A DNA stretch of 64,000 nt from Vanrija pseudolonga. Lineage: Eukaryota; Basidiomycota; Tremellomycetes; Trichosporonales; Trichosporonaceae. Below the pieces are notes generated by a model, which saw only the letters and a program-made list of their open reading frames with translations, was not told the origin of the DNA and searched no databases. A program made the position numbers and the translations under genes. Location of the stretch: positions 248,001 to 312,000 of the forward strand of contig NC_085849.1 of assembly GCF_020906515.1 (NCBI RefSeq), written 5' to 3'. Shown piece by piece: positions 33,427 to 44,246 of the stretch (within the stretch, counting starts at the first letter, position 1; the number at the start of each line of letters is the position of its first letter).

Positions 33427-34110
33427 CTAGGTGGCGGCAGCGGGGCCAACTGCGGCGGGGCTGACCTCGGCGGTGTCGACCTCGGCAGGCACGGCCTCGA
33501 CGGGGTCAACCTCCACGGAGCTGACGCCGGTAGGATCGACCTCGTTCAGGTCAACCTCGGCGGTGTCGATCTTGGCTGAGCTAGCCTTGGCGGTGTCAAC
33601 CTCGGCGGGGCCGACCTCGACGGCGTCAATCTCGGAGAGGCCAACCTTGACTGAGATGACCACGGGGAGGTCAACCTTGGCGGGGCTGTCCTCGGCGGGG
33701 CTAACCTTGGCTGGCTCAGCCTTGCCTGGGTTGTCCTTAACGGGGTCATCATTGGCAGGGATGACCTCGGCCGGGGCGGCCTCGTTGGGGTCGATCTTGG
33801 AGGGCATGACCTTGACTGAGCTGGCCTTGTCCGCTCTAACCTTGCCTGGGATGGGCTTGGGAGGGCTGACTTTGATTGGGCTGGCCTTGGCTGAGCTGAC
33901 CCTGTCGGGGCTAACCTTGGAAGGAGGAACCTTGGAAGGGGGAGCCTTGAAAGAGGGTGCCTTGGAAGAGGCCGACCTTGGGTGGGATGACCTTCGGCGC
34001 GGTGACCTTGCCTGCGATGACCTTGACTGGGTTGGCCTTGACGGGGGTGACCTTGGTCGGGCTGACCTTGGCTGGACTGCCCTTAACCGGCTCAACCTTG
34101 GCTGCACTGA
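33427..34110 (-). repeat. Coding minisatellite, 15-bp units (pentapeptide K-V-x-P-x)
   Basis: About 45 diverged 15-bp units, read on the minus strand as Lys/Val/Pro pentapeptides and later as Glu/Val/Ala/Pro pentapeptides (EVDPVEAVPAEVDTAEVSP). One unit near 33970 is 16 nt, which shifts the register by one base. Before it the repeat is in the frame of the upstream exon, after it in the frame ending at 33427. Read on the plus strand the same DNA imitates bacterial-type A(D/N)LxG pentapeptide repeats, which I consider an artefact. Confidence 0.75.
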
Positions 34111-34961
34111 ACGCACCGACCTGACCACCCTTACGGACGAGCTTGAAGCCAGTCTCGCCATCAGTGTTGTAGCGGTCAAATGGCGAGAGGGCGTCGTCGA
34201 GATCCTCGAGTGCCGCCTTGAGGTCGGAGACGAGGTCGGGGAATGGGCGGTCCTTGATGGCCTTGACGATCGGGAGCAGGTCCTTCACCTGCATGGCTAC
34301 GTGCGTCCAACGGGCCATGAGGGCGAGGAAGGCACAGTCACGCTGCGCGAGGTCGGTGACTTCGGCGCTCGGAGGGGCGGGCGACTCGCTCTTCTTCGCC
34401 ACGGGGCGCGCCTTGATGGGGGTAGGCAGGCGGCTGGCAGGCGGCTGGCGTTTCGCGGCGGGCGACTCGTGCTTCGTGGCCTCAGTCTCGCGCTTGCGCT
34501 TGCCGGGCGATGTGGGACACGACACCGCCGGTGCACACGAGGCCACATCAAGCTCAGAGACGAGGAGGTGGACCTGCACCAAGTCCGACACGGTGTGGAT
34601 CAGGCTCTCGAGGAGGCGACCCACGCTGCCGTCAGCGAGAGTAAACGGGCTCGACGTACAACTTGTCCTCCCTCGCGGCCTTGATGATGCGGAGGTGCTG
34701 GTTCCGTGGGTCCTTGCAGGCCGTGACGATGGCGTGGACGGCCTGGAACACATCCTCGATGTGCTTCTTAAGAATGACATGCTGTGCCTGCGCGTACGCG
34801 ACGGTGCGCCGGCGGCTTCGCTCGCCCACAGACGCGCCGACAAACAGCATGTCCTCCCTCATGTAGGGGAGAGAGACGCGCACGACGTGCTGCTCTCCCA
34901 CTGTGTGGGTAATACGGGAAGGGCGGGTGGGCAGAGGGACGGGACCGAGAAGCGACGACAT
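33911..34961 (-). CDS. Lineage-specific helical family protein with Lys/Pro pentapeptide tail
   Basis: Two exons (34961-34663, 34625-33911; intron 37 nt with branch CTGAC and GTTGTA donor) give 337 aa. The N-terminus is beta-like (EQHVVRVSLPYMREDMLF). A basic linker (KRKRETEATKHESPAAKRQ) could act as a nuclear localisation signal. The core helix LAQRDCAFLALMARWTHVAM and ALEDLDDALSPFDRY match the copies at 32228 and 36672. After residue about 270 comes a repeating K-V-x-P-x tail (PAKVSPTKVTPVKANPVKV), encoded by a 15-bp minisatellite. The frame stops at 33911, yet the repeat register continues in another frame to 33427 (see the repeat entry). The tail resembles linker-histone tails in composition. 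Confidence 0.7.
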
Positions 34962-35439
34962 GGCGGGGTGTGGTTGTGAGTGTGGATTGTGAAGCGAGAG
35001 ATGAGATCGTGACTGGCATGATTTCGGTATGTATCAGGTCGGCATATCTGGGCAAACAGCAGGTTTGATGATGTTTGCACCTGGTATCACTGACTCCCAG
35101 CGATTCCATCAGACGTCATTGCAGTTGCCTGGTATTGTTTGGCCTGTTGGAGTGATGGGGAATGGGTGAACAAGGCGAGCCGAGTGTGGGCTTGAACTTA
35201 GTGCCACTGTCTGAAATGCCACACTGCGCGCGATCGTTCCGCGTCCATGCAACTTGCGCCCCACCGTAAGCCCCCGTCAGCCCAGCGCTCTCCCACATGT
35301 GCACCACTCTTCTACATGCACCGATTAGAACAACCCAGCAACCTGCTCTGCTCTCACTCTGACCCCCATGCGAACTGCGGGGCGTCGGCATGCGGGCTGC
35401 GGGGCGTGGGCACCTTTCATCCACGAGAACTGCTGACGA
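34962..35439. other. Intergenic region, no supported gene
   Basis: About 480 bases upstream of the pentapeptide-tail gene. No coding signal seen. Confidence 0.45.
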
Positions 35440-36141
35440 CTACAAGTCCACACAGCGAACCACCTCCTCATGGAGCACCTCGTATGCCTCCGCAGCAAAT
35501 CCCAGGGCGTTCATCGCCTCCTGGACATCCAGGGTCACCCCCAGGAAGGGGTTACCGCGGATGCCCTTGACGCGTTGGTAGAGCTCCTGTAGCTCGACAT
35601 CGAGGTGCTGGTAGATGTCGTCTACTGCTGCGAAGTGGGCGGCGCGGAGGAGAAGAGCTGCGGTGTAGTCTTCGTGGAGGGGGCCGTCCTCCCCGACGTC
35701 GCGCTCCATGCTGACCACGCGCGAGTCGTGCTGGTGTGCATCCTGGTAGATGTCGGCCAACTCGTTGACAAGGTCCAGGAGGTACTGGAGTGAGCCGTGG
35801 GTGCTGTGGAGCGTCAGCATCGCAGCGGGGAGCGTCGGGGGCTAAAGAGAGACGTACCGTTCCTCCTCCTGGATGGAGGCCAACCGGCGGCTACCGCTGC
35901 TTTCGCCCTCCTTCAGAGCTGTCACCCAACGGGTGACGCGGCGCTGGAACCTCGTGAGAGCCTCCTGGAACTCCTCGCGCTCGCCCTCGACCGTGGCCAG
36001 GTTGCGGCCGCCAACGCCAAACTTAGGGTGGACGGCGTAGACCTGGCTCACCTGCCACACCTGGAAGTCGAAGGTGACTGGGAGGAAGTTGGGGCCTGTG
36101 TTGGCGATCGAGAAGTAGTGGAAGGCGGTGTAGGCGTCCAT
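35440..36141 (-). CDS. Lineage-specific helical family protein
   Basis: Two exons (36141-35858, 35803-35440; intron 54 nt) sum to 648 nt, 215 aa. It starts MDAYTAFHYFSIANTGPNFL. After a beta-like VTFDFQVWQVSQVYAV stretch comes EFQEALTRFQRRVTRWVTAL, the clearest example of the family's L-x3-F-x6-W helix. The second exon is helical (LQYLLDLVNELADIYQ; LLLRAAHFAAVDDIYQHL). The A-x-R motif is degenerate here. Acidic overall, no targeting signal. Confidence 0.72.
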
Positions 36142-36575
36142 GGTTGAGGTTCTGTGTTGGTAGGTTTGGTTGGAAGAGTGGGGAGTAGTGGGGGAAGTGC
36201 GTTTGGCGGATGGTGGATGTTGGAATGACAGGATGGATCGGTGGCGAGGGGGATTCTTATACCTGGGAAGATGGGGGGGCAGTGTCTCGCCCCAGGCCAG
36301 TGTTGGCTGTTGTTGCTGAAATTCAGGAGAGGGGGAGAAGCAAACACATCAACATGCGGTCGGCGCTGCCTCGGAGTCGGTGCGCGTTGCCTCGGTGGTT
36401 GTGCGCGCCAAACACGAGGCGCGAGGTGCTGGAGGGCGTTGTCGCGCACTCCCCTTTGTCCCACACGTGTGCTGCAGCTTCTGAAAACGTGGTTGCAAGC
36501 AATGCATGCATAGTGTGCCAGTGAAATCTACTTGGGAGAAGCACTACTACGACTCCAAACGCTGCCACGGCGCAT
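36142..36575. other. Intergenic region, no supported gene
   Basis: Separates two minus-strand family members; contains only chance frames. Confidence 0.4.
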
Positions 36576-36671
36576 CTAAACACGGCGGAGGGTGATGCGG
36601 TACACCCAGCCCAGAGGGACGAGGGCCTCCGAAATGCCTGCCAGCGACCTCTCGAGCTCGGCCTTGGCCAT

Positions 36672-37277
36672 CTATGGGCGGGTGCGCTGGAGCGCGGTAG
36701 CGGCGTAGTCGAACACCTTGTCCACCTCGTGGTGAAAACGCTTCACGGTGTCGAGGAACGCGGCAAGGGTGGCGTCACGCTGGGCCATCTTCGCCATGGC
36801 GCGGATGTGCTTCACCTTGGTGGGGTGCGGGCCGCGGAACAAGTGGCCGCAGTCGCAGACCTCGAGGGTGAGCTCTACCGCCTCGAGGCAGACGGCGAGG
36901 AGGTCCTGGCTCGTCGCAGTGATGTTGGCGATTATGCGGTCCTGGCCCAGGCGGTCGAAGCCTGAGCCTGGGAGGCGCTCGCCGGTCCTGGGGACGTCAG
37001 TTGAGTGACCAGAGCAGTCAGTGCGGTCAACTCACTTCGAGGTCCTCTGAACTGTCGCGGTGAACTTCAGGAGGGCGGCACAGGCCATGTCAACGGAGGA
37101 GAGGAGGTCATTGAGGTTGTGTTGAGCCTCTGAGCGACGCGTGACGCCGAGGCCGGGGGTCGGGGTGACGAGGTACTTGAAGTTCCAGTTCGAGTTGCGC
37201 AGCTTGATCGTGAGCAAGTGGTCGTTCGTGTACTCGGGGATGCCGCCCGAGAAGCCGTAGGCGTTGTTGCGGTCCAT
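36672..37277 (-). CDS. Lineage-specific helical family protein with premature stop
   Basis: Two exons (37277-37036, 36987-36672; intron 48 nt) give 185 aa. It starts MDRNNAYGFSGGIPEYTN, with beta-like HLLTIKLRNSNWNFKYLV and the core helix MAQRDATLAAFLDTVKRFHH. The frame stops at a TAG at 36674-36672, but continues in the same frame past it for 31 codons to another TAG at 36578-36576. That extension (ISEALVPLGWVYRI) matches the C-terminus of the copy at 32228 (LCRALAPLDFQCKI). So this copy has probably lost its last helix through a recent nonsense change, unless the stop is read through or is a sequencing error. Confidence 0.7.
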
Positions 37278-38281
37278 GTCGAGGTCGAATGTGGCTGAGT
37301 AGAGAATGGGAACGGAGGGGGGTGGAGACTGAGTGAGAGAGGGAGGTTGGTTGAGAAGTTGAGAGAGCGGGGTGCAGGCAAGAAGAAGCGTGCGCGGTGA
37401 CACCCCTTGCTGGGCTGGGCGCGTCTCGGCGTGTTTGGATACCGTGCGAGAGCGCCAGTCGGCGTTATCGACCAACCTACAGCCTGGCTCAAGCACCCCT
37501 CACCTCAATGCGCCCCGTGGCTGCCAAGCAGTGTGCGAGGTGGAACGACGTCATGGTTCAGTGTGGCAAGACACACAGATACGCCGTCGGTGCGCCAGGG
37601 CCACACTCATGTCGGGGGCCGAGCTTTTCGACTTCCGTGCACTCTCGGCGACCAGCTCGGGTCCGCTGGCGATTAGTGCCAGTGTCTTGGAGTGCTGATA
37701 GAGGTACAGTATGCCACGTGCTCTCCGCATGTTATGAGTAGCGAGATACGTCTGTCAAGTGCGCTTTCATGGCCAATAATTCACTTTGTTCCCGTGGTTC
37801 GACTATGCGCACCGCCACTGTCATGGTGAGCATTGTTACCGACCTGTGTTTCATGTATGTCGACCGCTGGGCAGTGCTGACCTCGACCTCCTTCGTTGTC
37901 CACGTGGTATGAGGCGTTCTGTATCCTCTTTCAACGCGGTGATGAATCTGCAATTGTCCGCCGACGACTGACCGCGCGTCGCATTTGCTGAACAGTGGCC
38001 ATCAAAGGCCGCCAAAAAAACAATGTCACCAAACAAACCAGCGGCTCCAGTTTTCTTCTCCCTTTTTACTGTCTCCATGTCCACCACCCATCCCCCTCCG
38101 TTCTAGAACCATATACACCGTGTAGCCCCATCAGCTAGCTCATCGTTTCCCACCATACCATCGCCACCACCCGACACCGAGTACCTGAAACCGCCCCTAC
38201 CTCCACCCTCACCTCGCACCGCCGCCACAGCGATCCACCAATCGCCGAGCCAAAAGGTATGAGGTCTCCCTCACTTTCTAC
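37278..38281. other. Intergenic region, no supported gene
   Basis: About 1 kb between a family member and tRNA-Asp. Short frames only, with no protein-like pattern. Confidence 0.45.
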
Positions 38282-38353
38282 CTTCCTCGCGGGGAATCGA
38301 ACCCCGGTCTCCCGCGTGACAAGCGAGCATACTAACCGTTATACGACGAAGAA
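38282..38353 (-). tRNA. tRNA-Asp (anticodon GUC)
   Basis: Minus-strand cloverleaf of 72 nt without intron. Acceptor TTCTTCG pairs with CGAGGAA, anticodon loop TTGTCAC, T-arm CGGGGTTCGATTCCCCG, discriminator G73 as expected for tRNA-Asp. Confidence 0.93.
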
Positions 38354-38512
38354 TGTTTTATAGGTGTTCGTGTCCCCAAACCGACGCGAGTGATTTTGAG
38401 CGGAGGCTGTCGGAAGCTGATCGACCCTGACTTGATCTGCAACACCTCCAAAGATCAACATCAACATCGATGCTACAGCCGATCCCACCGCTGCCAGGCC
38501 TTTCAGCAAAAA

Positions 38513-38591
38513 TGCGCGATGCGGGGATCGAACCCGCGACCGCCGGATTTCTGTATAGGAGTCCGACACTCTGCCTCTGAGTTAAGCGCGC
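38513..38591 (-). tRNA. tRNA-Arg (anticodon CCU), with short intron
   Basis: Minus-strand cloverleaf of 79 nt. Acceptor GCGCGCT pairs with ATCGCGC except for one C-U mismatch at 6-67; D-stem ACTC/GAGT; T-stem GCGGG/CCCGC. Anticodon stem CGGA/TCCG holds CCT with a 7-nt insertion after position 37, read as an intron. Confidence 0.85.
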
Positions 38592-38970
38592 CAGCGTGCT
38601 CGAGTTCTGCCATTGACTCGAGCTGGCAATCGTCGCCGTCGGTCTGACAAGTTCTGATTCGGCAAAGGCATCCTTCGCACAATGACCGCGAGGCACAGTA
38701 GTGATCGGCACGGAGAGGACGCCCCAACGCCTCATCACAGTGATCAGTCTTCAAAAGTTCATGGTCCCGTATGGAAGCTACCAACGGACCCAGGGCCCCC
38801 TCACTACCGTCAATCAATCATCATCAAGGTTTGGGTTTCGTCCAGGTGGTGGTCTTCCCAGGAAACTGTTAACCACGAAGTTTCCAGGTCTGTGGCGAAT
38901 TGACTACACTTGGAACACTGCATTCATTCACATTGAGGATGCCAAGGCGTATTGGCCACCGACATTCATC
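38592..38970. other. Intergenic region, no supported gene
   Basis: Nothing seen between tRNA-Arg and the next family member. Confidence 0.4.
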
Positions 38971-39822
38971 CTACTTCAAGATTTGCACCCCACGTACTGC
39001 CCAGAGCTGGTCCTGGAACGGAGACGTGGCGGTGGCTGCGCAGCGCTGCATCTCCTTGAAGGCAGACGCGAGAGTAGGGCGGCGGTAAGTTGAGGGCGGC
39101 CACTTGTGGTCGACAAACCATGCGAAGCGTTCGACAAACAGAGTCACGTGGAGGAGGCGTTCCCCGGCCAACTTAAGGATGCGGTCCGACTCGCGGTCGG
39201 GTCCGTTTCGCTGCAGGCGGCTCATGAAGGTGGGGAGGACGTGGGGAGCGAGGAGCGTGGCGTCCCACCGGTGGATAGCGTCCACACAGCCGCGGAACCA
39301 GAGGATGGCGCGGATGAGGACCTGTATTTCTCGGTCGGTCGGGAGAGTGCTGGCTGGGTGAGCTGACGGGTAGCGACGTACATTGTGCTCGTAAGCCGTG
39401 CCCGTTAGTAGTGCGCTCTGCCAGCTCATCAGCTCCCGCGCGACGACGGACAGCGCGTCGTGCAGGCGTCGCCACTGTGCTTCAGTTTGATTTAGCGCGC
39501 GGGTGTGGGGGTTAATGAGCTGTGGCGGGAAGAGTGACAGATAGTCAAATGTGCAGCCCCACACCTCGTCCTTCCGATTATCGTTCCAGTCGGTCACCGT
39601 AATCTTGGGGTGAAGGACCGCAGGAGAGCAGTACGACAGGGTATTGGGGCTCGTGTACGTCGTTCGGTACGTGGTCATTTCGTACGACTGCCCGTTATCT
39701 TCGTCGTCGCTTTCAAGGTGCAGGAACGATTCGTCCTTCCGCGGGCGGCGGCGTCGGACTTTGCGGCCGTTGGAGCTGGAAGGCTTGCCGCGGAGGGCTT
39801 GAAAGAGGTTACCAAAGGCCAT
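38971..39822 (-). CDS. Lineage-specific helical family protein with basic N-terminus
   Basis: Intronless, 283 aa, starting MAFGNLFQALRGKPSSSNGR. A basic cluster (KVRRRRPRKDE) at residues 21-31 could act as a nuclear localisation signal. Then come a beta-like region, LHDALSVVARELMSWQSALL (family W helix) and LAGERLLHVTLFVERFAWFV (degenerate A-x-R helix), followed by PTLASAFKEMQRCAAT. A TATAAATT element lies about 105 bases upstream of the start. Confidence 0.72.
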   Translation of the reverse strand: MAFGNLFQALRGKPSSSNGRKVRRRRPRKDESFLHLESDDEDNGQSYEMTTYRTTYTSPNTLSYCSPAVLHPKITVTDWNDNRKDEVWGCTFDYLSLFPPQLINPHTRALNQTEAQWRRLHDALSVVARELMSWQSALLTGTAYEHNVRRYPSAHPASTLPTDREIQVLIRAILWFRGCVDAIHRWDATLLAPHVLPTFMSRLQRNGPDRESDRILKLAGERLLHVTLFVERFAWFVDHKWPPSTYRRPTLASAFKEMQRCAATATSPFQDQLWAVRGVQILK

Positions 39823-41628
39823 GTTGAGAGTTTGGGGTTGGTATGAGGGTGGCTTTGGGTGGTGGATTGGATGTGCTGTGGCAGGAATTCGAGTTGGAGG
39901 GTTTGAGAGGCCAAAGGCGAGGAGCCGGCCAAATTTATAGGTCGAGTGCCACTCGACGTCGATACCTCCTCATGCTGGGCGGGATCGCTGACCGAGGACT
40001 GATCTCACAATCTGAAAATATAGCTGTGTATACAACGAGGAGGAGCGACAGGCCAGTTGTCTCGAACAGAGGACGGCATCCACCACGGAGGCCATTGAGT
40101 TGTGGATGTGCACTACAGTAAAACGGAGGTCAACGACGTGCTCAGCAGAGGTGCCACTTTTATCCACCTGCGAACAGACAAGACTGGGGTGGTGGTGGTG
40201 GTGGCACGCGACTCAGGTGGTCGCTCCACGTGGCTGACCTGGAGAAGAGGTCATTGCATGGCTTGACAAGAAACATGTCGCCACAAGTGAGGCTAGTATC
40301 ATGTTCAGACTGACGTCCCGCAGAAAACAGGTCTCCGCCACGCTCCACGTGCCTCACGGTTTCCGTATTTTTCTTCCTGCATGCTCCCTGGTGGAGGCAT
40401 GGTATTCGCCACAACATTTTATTGCACCAAAGGACCCGAGGAGCGGCAACCGGGCTCAGAAGGGTATTAAGCGTTCGCAAAGTACTGCATTCTGATATCA
40501 TGCCTGGCCGGAAGCCGGAACGGTCGCCACAAAGCTTCCAGCCACGTGAGTGTGTATATAAACGGCGTCGACTGGCCGCGACTGGTAGTTGCGCCTCCTT
40601 CGTTGCAGTTCTCCAGTCGTTATCCGTGCACTGTGGCCCAGTGCATTCAGAAGGGATACAAAACCCGGCCTCCTGTCGTTGTTCGTGACATTGGTTAATA
40701 GCTCGAAACTCCCGGTGGTCACTCTCTATGATTCGACATGCTCTTATGTGTGGTGCGAGCCGTGCACCAAGTTGCGTTCAGTCAGTGACTGACTGCTGGA
40801 GTCACCGGGTGTTGTGGTTACTCGAACCCGACTGGGATGATGTTTTCGCTCGGGGACGTCATGGTCGGTCTATTCTCTGAACACCTACAAGAAATGTCTT
40901 GGTCATTGGCCACTACCTGCTATGTAGGTTCGACGCAAGTAACCATCAGGCTTTCACAAAAACTATGCAGCCACAGGCCACCGACCAGCGCAGCACATGC
41001 ATGATCAGCTAGCCGCGCGGATGCAACTCTGTCTCGTGGAGCCCCTTCAGGGCTCCCTCCCCACCCACTGCTCACGTGTTGTTTGTGTTGATTGAATCGA
41101 TCGCATACCCCGCGTCATCACGAATGGAGCGCATGCATTCGGAGACGGTGCAGCGATAGGCGCGTGCAGTTCTGATGTGTGCCTTGCAGCACGACCTCGT
41201 CACCCACGTTTCTTGTGCTCATTGACACGCCGCATGGCGTTCGAAAGGCGGATGCCACGGTGCCAGGAAGGACGGCGCCGAGGGCGTCCGGGGTCCCGCT
41301 TGGCGCGGCGACAGCGCCGCGAGGGATGGACGAGATGAGATGTTGTTTCTGAGCGGTTCACGCCGAGTCAGGTGAGAGTGAGGACGCGGAGATTGGTGGC
41401 GTCCCGGGGCTGCTGCTCACTAGCGGCCGGTCACGCGCCATGCTGGCGCCGCCAAGGCCCGCAGCGATTGCCGCTGGGCAGACACGTCCTCGTTGTTGTG
41501 CCTGCTGATAGGTGGAGACTGGGGCAGGTGGGGCTGCTGCATTGCACAGCGACACGACCGCCTTGTTGTCCTTCACCACTTCATCCATTGCGAAGTGCAT
41601 ATAACAGAACCCGCTACTACCATCACCA
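39823..41628. other. Long intergenic region with a promoter-like element
   Basis: No protein gene seen in 1.8 kb. It contains a short GGT microsatellite near 40186-40203 and a CACGTG plus TATATAAA pair at 40543-40562 that faces no recognisable gene. Confidence 0.45.
40543..40562 (+). promoter_or_regulatory. Orphan promoter-like element (E-box plus TATA)
   Basis: CACGTG at 40543-40548 is followed 6 bases later by TATATAAA at 40555-40562. The downstream kilobase has no convincing open frame, so a non-coding transcript is possible. Confidence 0.35.
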
Positions 41629-42449
41629 TGGCCCTCGACGCTGGCGACGAGCACACGCGCTCCACGGCCGCCCCGCCGACGATCATCATCCCCCTCTCGC
41701 TCCCGTCGTGGACCGAGCCCCAGCACAGCGAGCACGTCCTCGTGCGCGTCCCGCTCGCAGCGTACCGCGAGCGCAACCTCCCCGACGTCATCTTCCACCT
41801 CAACCAGTATGCGCAGCTGTTCGAGCGCACGCGCCAGCAGGTCATCAACTGGAAGGTTGCGGCCACGACCGACCCCAACCTCGTGACCCACTCGCACCAG
41901 CACAGCTTCTCGACGCTGTCCTTTGCGTCGCTCAAGTCGGACATTGTCGAGCCCGACGGCGTCCCCCTGCACACACCAGCCAACGGACCCACGCCGGCGC
42001 AGTCGCGCCCCCGCACGCCCGACCCGGTTCTGATTGAGCGCCTGCACGACCTCGCCCAGCAGCTCGAGCACGTGGCTGCCCTCGCGGCGCGCTTCACGAG
42101 ACTCGACCGTACCGTCGCCGAGGCCGGCGCGATCACGCTTCCCAACAGCGACGACCAGCCTGCCCCGCCCACCGGCAACCTGGACCCCGAGGACGACCCT
42201 GACATCAACTCGCTCGCCGCTGAGCGCGACCCCGCACTCAAGGCGCACGACCTCGCGCTGCTGGCCGCAGAGCGCACCGCCGTACTCGCCGCCCTCAAGG
42301 AGCACTACGAGCTCTACCTCACTGGGTTCCCTCGTACGCTCGAGAACCGCCCCAAGCTCGTCGAGGTGCTCGAGGAGACACAGAGGCACATCCAGAAGAG
42401 CGCCAAGGGATTCGAGGAGCAGCTCGCTCACGTCGAGTTCCTCAGCTAG
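41629..42449 (+). CDS. Lineage-specific helical family protein
   Basis: Intronless, 273 aa, starting MALDAGDEHTRSTAAPPTII. Features in order: beta-like PLSLPSWTEPQHSEHVLVRV, the helix LNQYAQLFERTRQQVINWK, a Pro-rich linker, a second helix pair, an acidic linker, then LLAAERTAVLAALKEHYELY and a final EETQRHIQKSAKGFEEQL. It is the closest relative in the window of the gene at 19249-20031. A CATATAA element sits about 30 bases before the start. Convergent with the next family member at 42743. Confidence 0.78.
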
Positions 42450-42742
42450 AGAGGCGGCGGCGAGCTCAGAAGACGACACGAAGGACGCGACCGACACCGA
42501 CGAACGAATACAATCAGTTGTGTAAATAGTACCACGCATTGATATGAAGTCAAGGATGGCCATGGATCGCCGAGGGTCGGACAGCGGGGTGTCAACGCCT
42601 GCCAAGCCGTCCGATCCTGACTCCTCTAACCAGCTCGCGCAACGCCTACGAACAAAGCACCGAATGCCATCTTGCCGCAAGGCAAGCAGGCCCACAAGAG
42701 GGCCAGCCCCGTAGTGCATGCGCGTCCCCAGACCTCCCGCAC

Positions 42743-43393
42743 CTAATTCTCGTGGTCGCTCGTGTCCACCTCGACCTTGAGCTTGCCGCTGAAGGGCCAG
42801 AGCTGGCCGACGAGGGCCCTGAGCGCAAGCACGGTCCTGAGCGCCTCTTCGGCCTTTGCAGCGATCGTCTTGCTACTGAGAGCCTTGACTGCATGATCGA
42901 CGCTCTTGATCCATGCTTCAAACCTTGCAACGAACACTGACACATAGGCGTCCCTTCTCACTACCTTGACCAGCGCGTTGTGGTAGTTGGCAAACTCGAT
43001 GTAGCTTGCTGGCGTGCGGCGGAGGAGATCGGCGTCGCGCGCGACCTGGACGTCCCAGCGCGTCACTTCAGGCAGGACATTGATGAGCTCGGCAAGCTGC
43101 GAGTCCCAGGCCTTGAACTGGGCGGCCTTGGGCGGGTTGGAGAACTTGCCCTTGATGGACGTGGCGACGTGCTTGAACGCGACGAGCTCGTCGCGCGCCG
43201 TCTCGAGCCGATGCGCCAGATCTTTGTGCTGCCCCGAGACGGTGCCAGCCGGCCGGTCCAGCCCCAGGATGGCGCCCCGGTCGACCAACACGCGCAGCTC
43301 GATCCGCGCCGTCGGCTTCGAGTCGGTCCGAAGCGTAAGCTCCGTGGGGACTGGGGTGTCGGCAAGGATGGGCTCGACAAAATGGTCGCTCAT
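42743..43393 (-). CDS. Lineage-specific helical family protein, YHN subgroup
   Basis: Intronless, 216 aa, starting MSDHFVEPILADTPVPTELT. Beta-like RIELRVLVDRG, a helix with LETARDELVAFKHVAT (Phe where relatives have Trp), then RWDVQVARDADLLRRTPASY, YIEFANYHNALVKVVRRDAY and a helical C-terminus. The RWD, YHN and RDA blocks align with the copies at 54284 (RWDLAALEDTDRLRE, FYHNGVLKNARSDAY) and 55675 (FYHNEVIRIGKRDAH). No targeting signal. Confidence 0.77.
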   Translation of the reverse strand: MSDHFVEPILADTPVPTELTLRTDSKPTARIELRVLVDRGAILGLDRPAGTVSGQHKDLAHRLETARDELVAFKHVATSIKGKFSNPPKAAQFKAWDSQLAELINVLPEVTRWDVQVARDADLLRRTPASYIEFANYHNALVKVVRRDAYVSVFVARFEAWIKSVDHAVKALSSKTIAAKAEEALRTVLALRALVGQLWPFSGKLKVEVDTSDHEN

Positions 43394-44246
43394 TTGATTT
43401 TGCGCGGCGAGGGGGATGTGGAACGGCGTTTCAGCCAGCGACGCTGAGAAGCTCGAGGACGTCGTCCGCTGCTGCTCGAACGAGGCGAGCCCCACTCTTC
43501 ATGGTGGCCTGTGTGCGAGGGCGAGGGCAAACGCGCACGGCTCGAGTTTCATCAACCTCCCCTACACGAAACATGGAGGTCCCGAAGCACCCATGATGTA
43601 GTGATGTGAGAGCCCAAGGACCCACTGGTCGTCCCAGCGCCGTCGCCGATGATGTGCAGAGGAGATGGTGACGGGGCAGTGAAGTCGTAGTCTCTTATCG
43701 CGACCATCTTCCCACGCCTCCTCCGGGCTGGCCGGCCTTTGCTACCGGATACCTTCTGCCTAGGCTGTTGTTGTGCCCAGTGCTCGATGCCAAGACGTCC
43801 AGGCTTATCCTCACCAGTGTCTTATCGCCAGTTGTTGCGCCTGCCCACTGCGATAGTGTCAACAACCCGCTCCCGTTGACCCGTGGATGCTGACGAGGGA
43901 GCAGTCGAACGAGCACCAGTGTGCCCAATCAGTGACCAGAAGACACAAAGCATCTGACCTAGGGACGGACTTATCGGAGCAGTCCGGCCACTGCCATTTG
44001 GTATATCGGCAGCTCGATCAAGGATGTCAGGCCTGCCTGGAGTGGGTCTCCCCGTGCTTGGCGCGCGAAAAATTGGCAGGCGGCGGAGGGCGGCCGGCAA
44101 AAAAATTGTTTGGACGCGGCGGGTCCATGTGGGACCCACCGGCGTCGAGCTCCAACACTAGCCGCGTGCATTAAACGCATGCTATCGACAGCGTCTCTTC
44201 CCATCACATCCGTCATCCACTCTACACCGCCAGACACTCAACCACC
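43394..44246. other. Intergenic region, no supported gene
   Basis: Divergent upstream region of a family member and the purine permease. Nothing coding seen. Confidence 0.45.

Noticed and set aside
33431-34684. A 417-codon plus-strand frame resembling A(D/N)LxG pentapeptide-repeat proteins
   Set aside because: It is the antisense of the 15-bp coding minisatellite. The minus strand has the intron, the family domain and the lysine-rich tail; the plus-strand pattern follows from the repeat period.
41358-42719. A 453-codon minus-strand frame opposite the family gene at 41629
   Set aside because: Composition (Arg, Gly, Val, Glu bias) is the mirror of the GC-rich plus-strand gene; no motif or family similarity.
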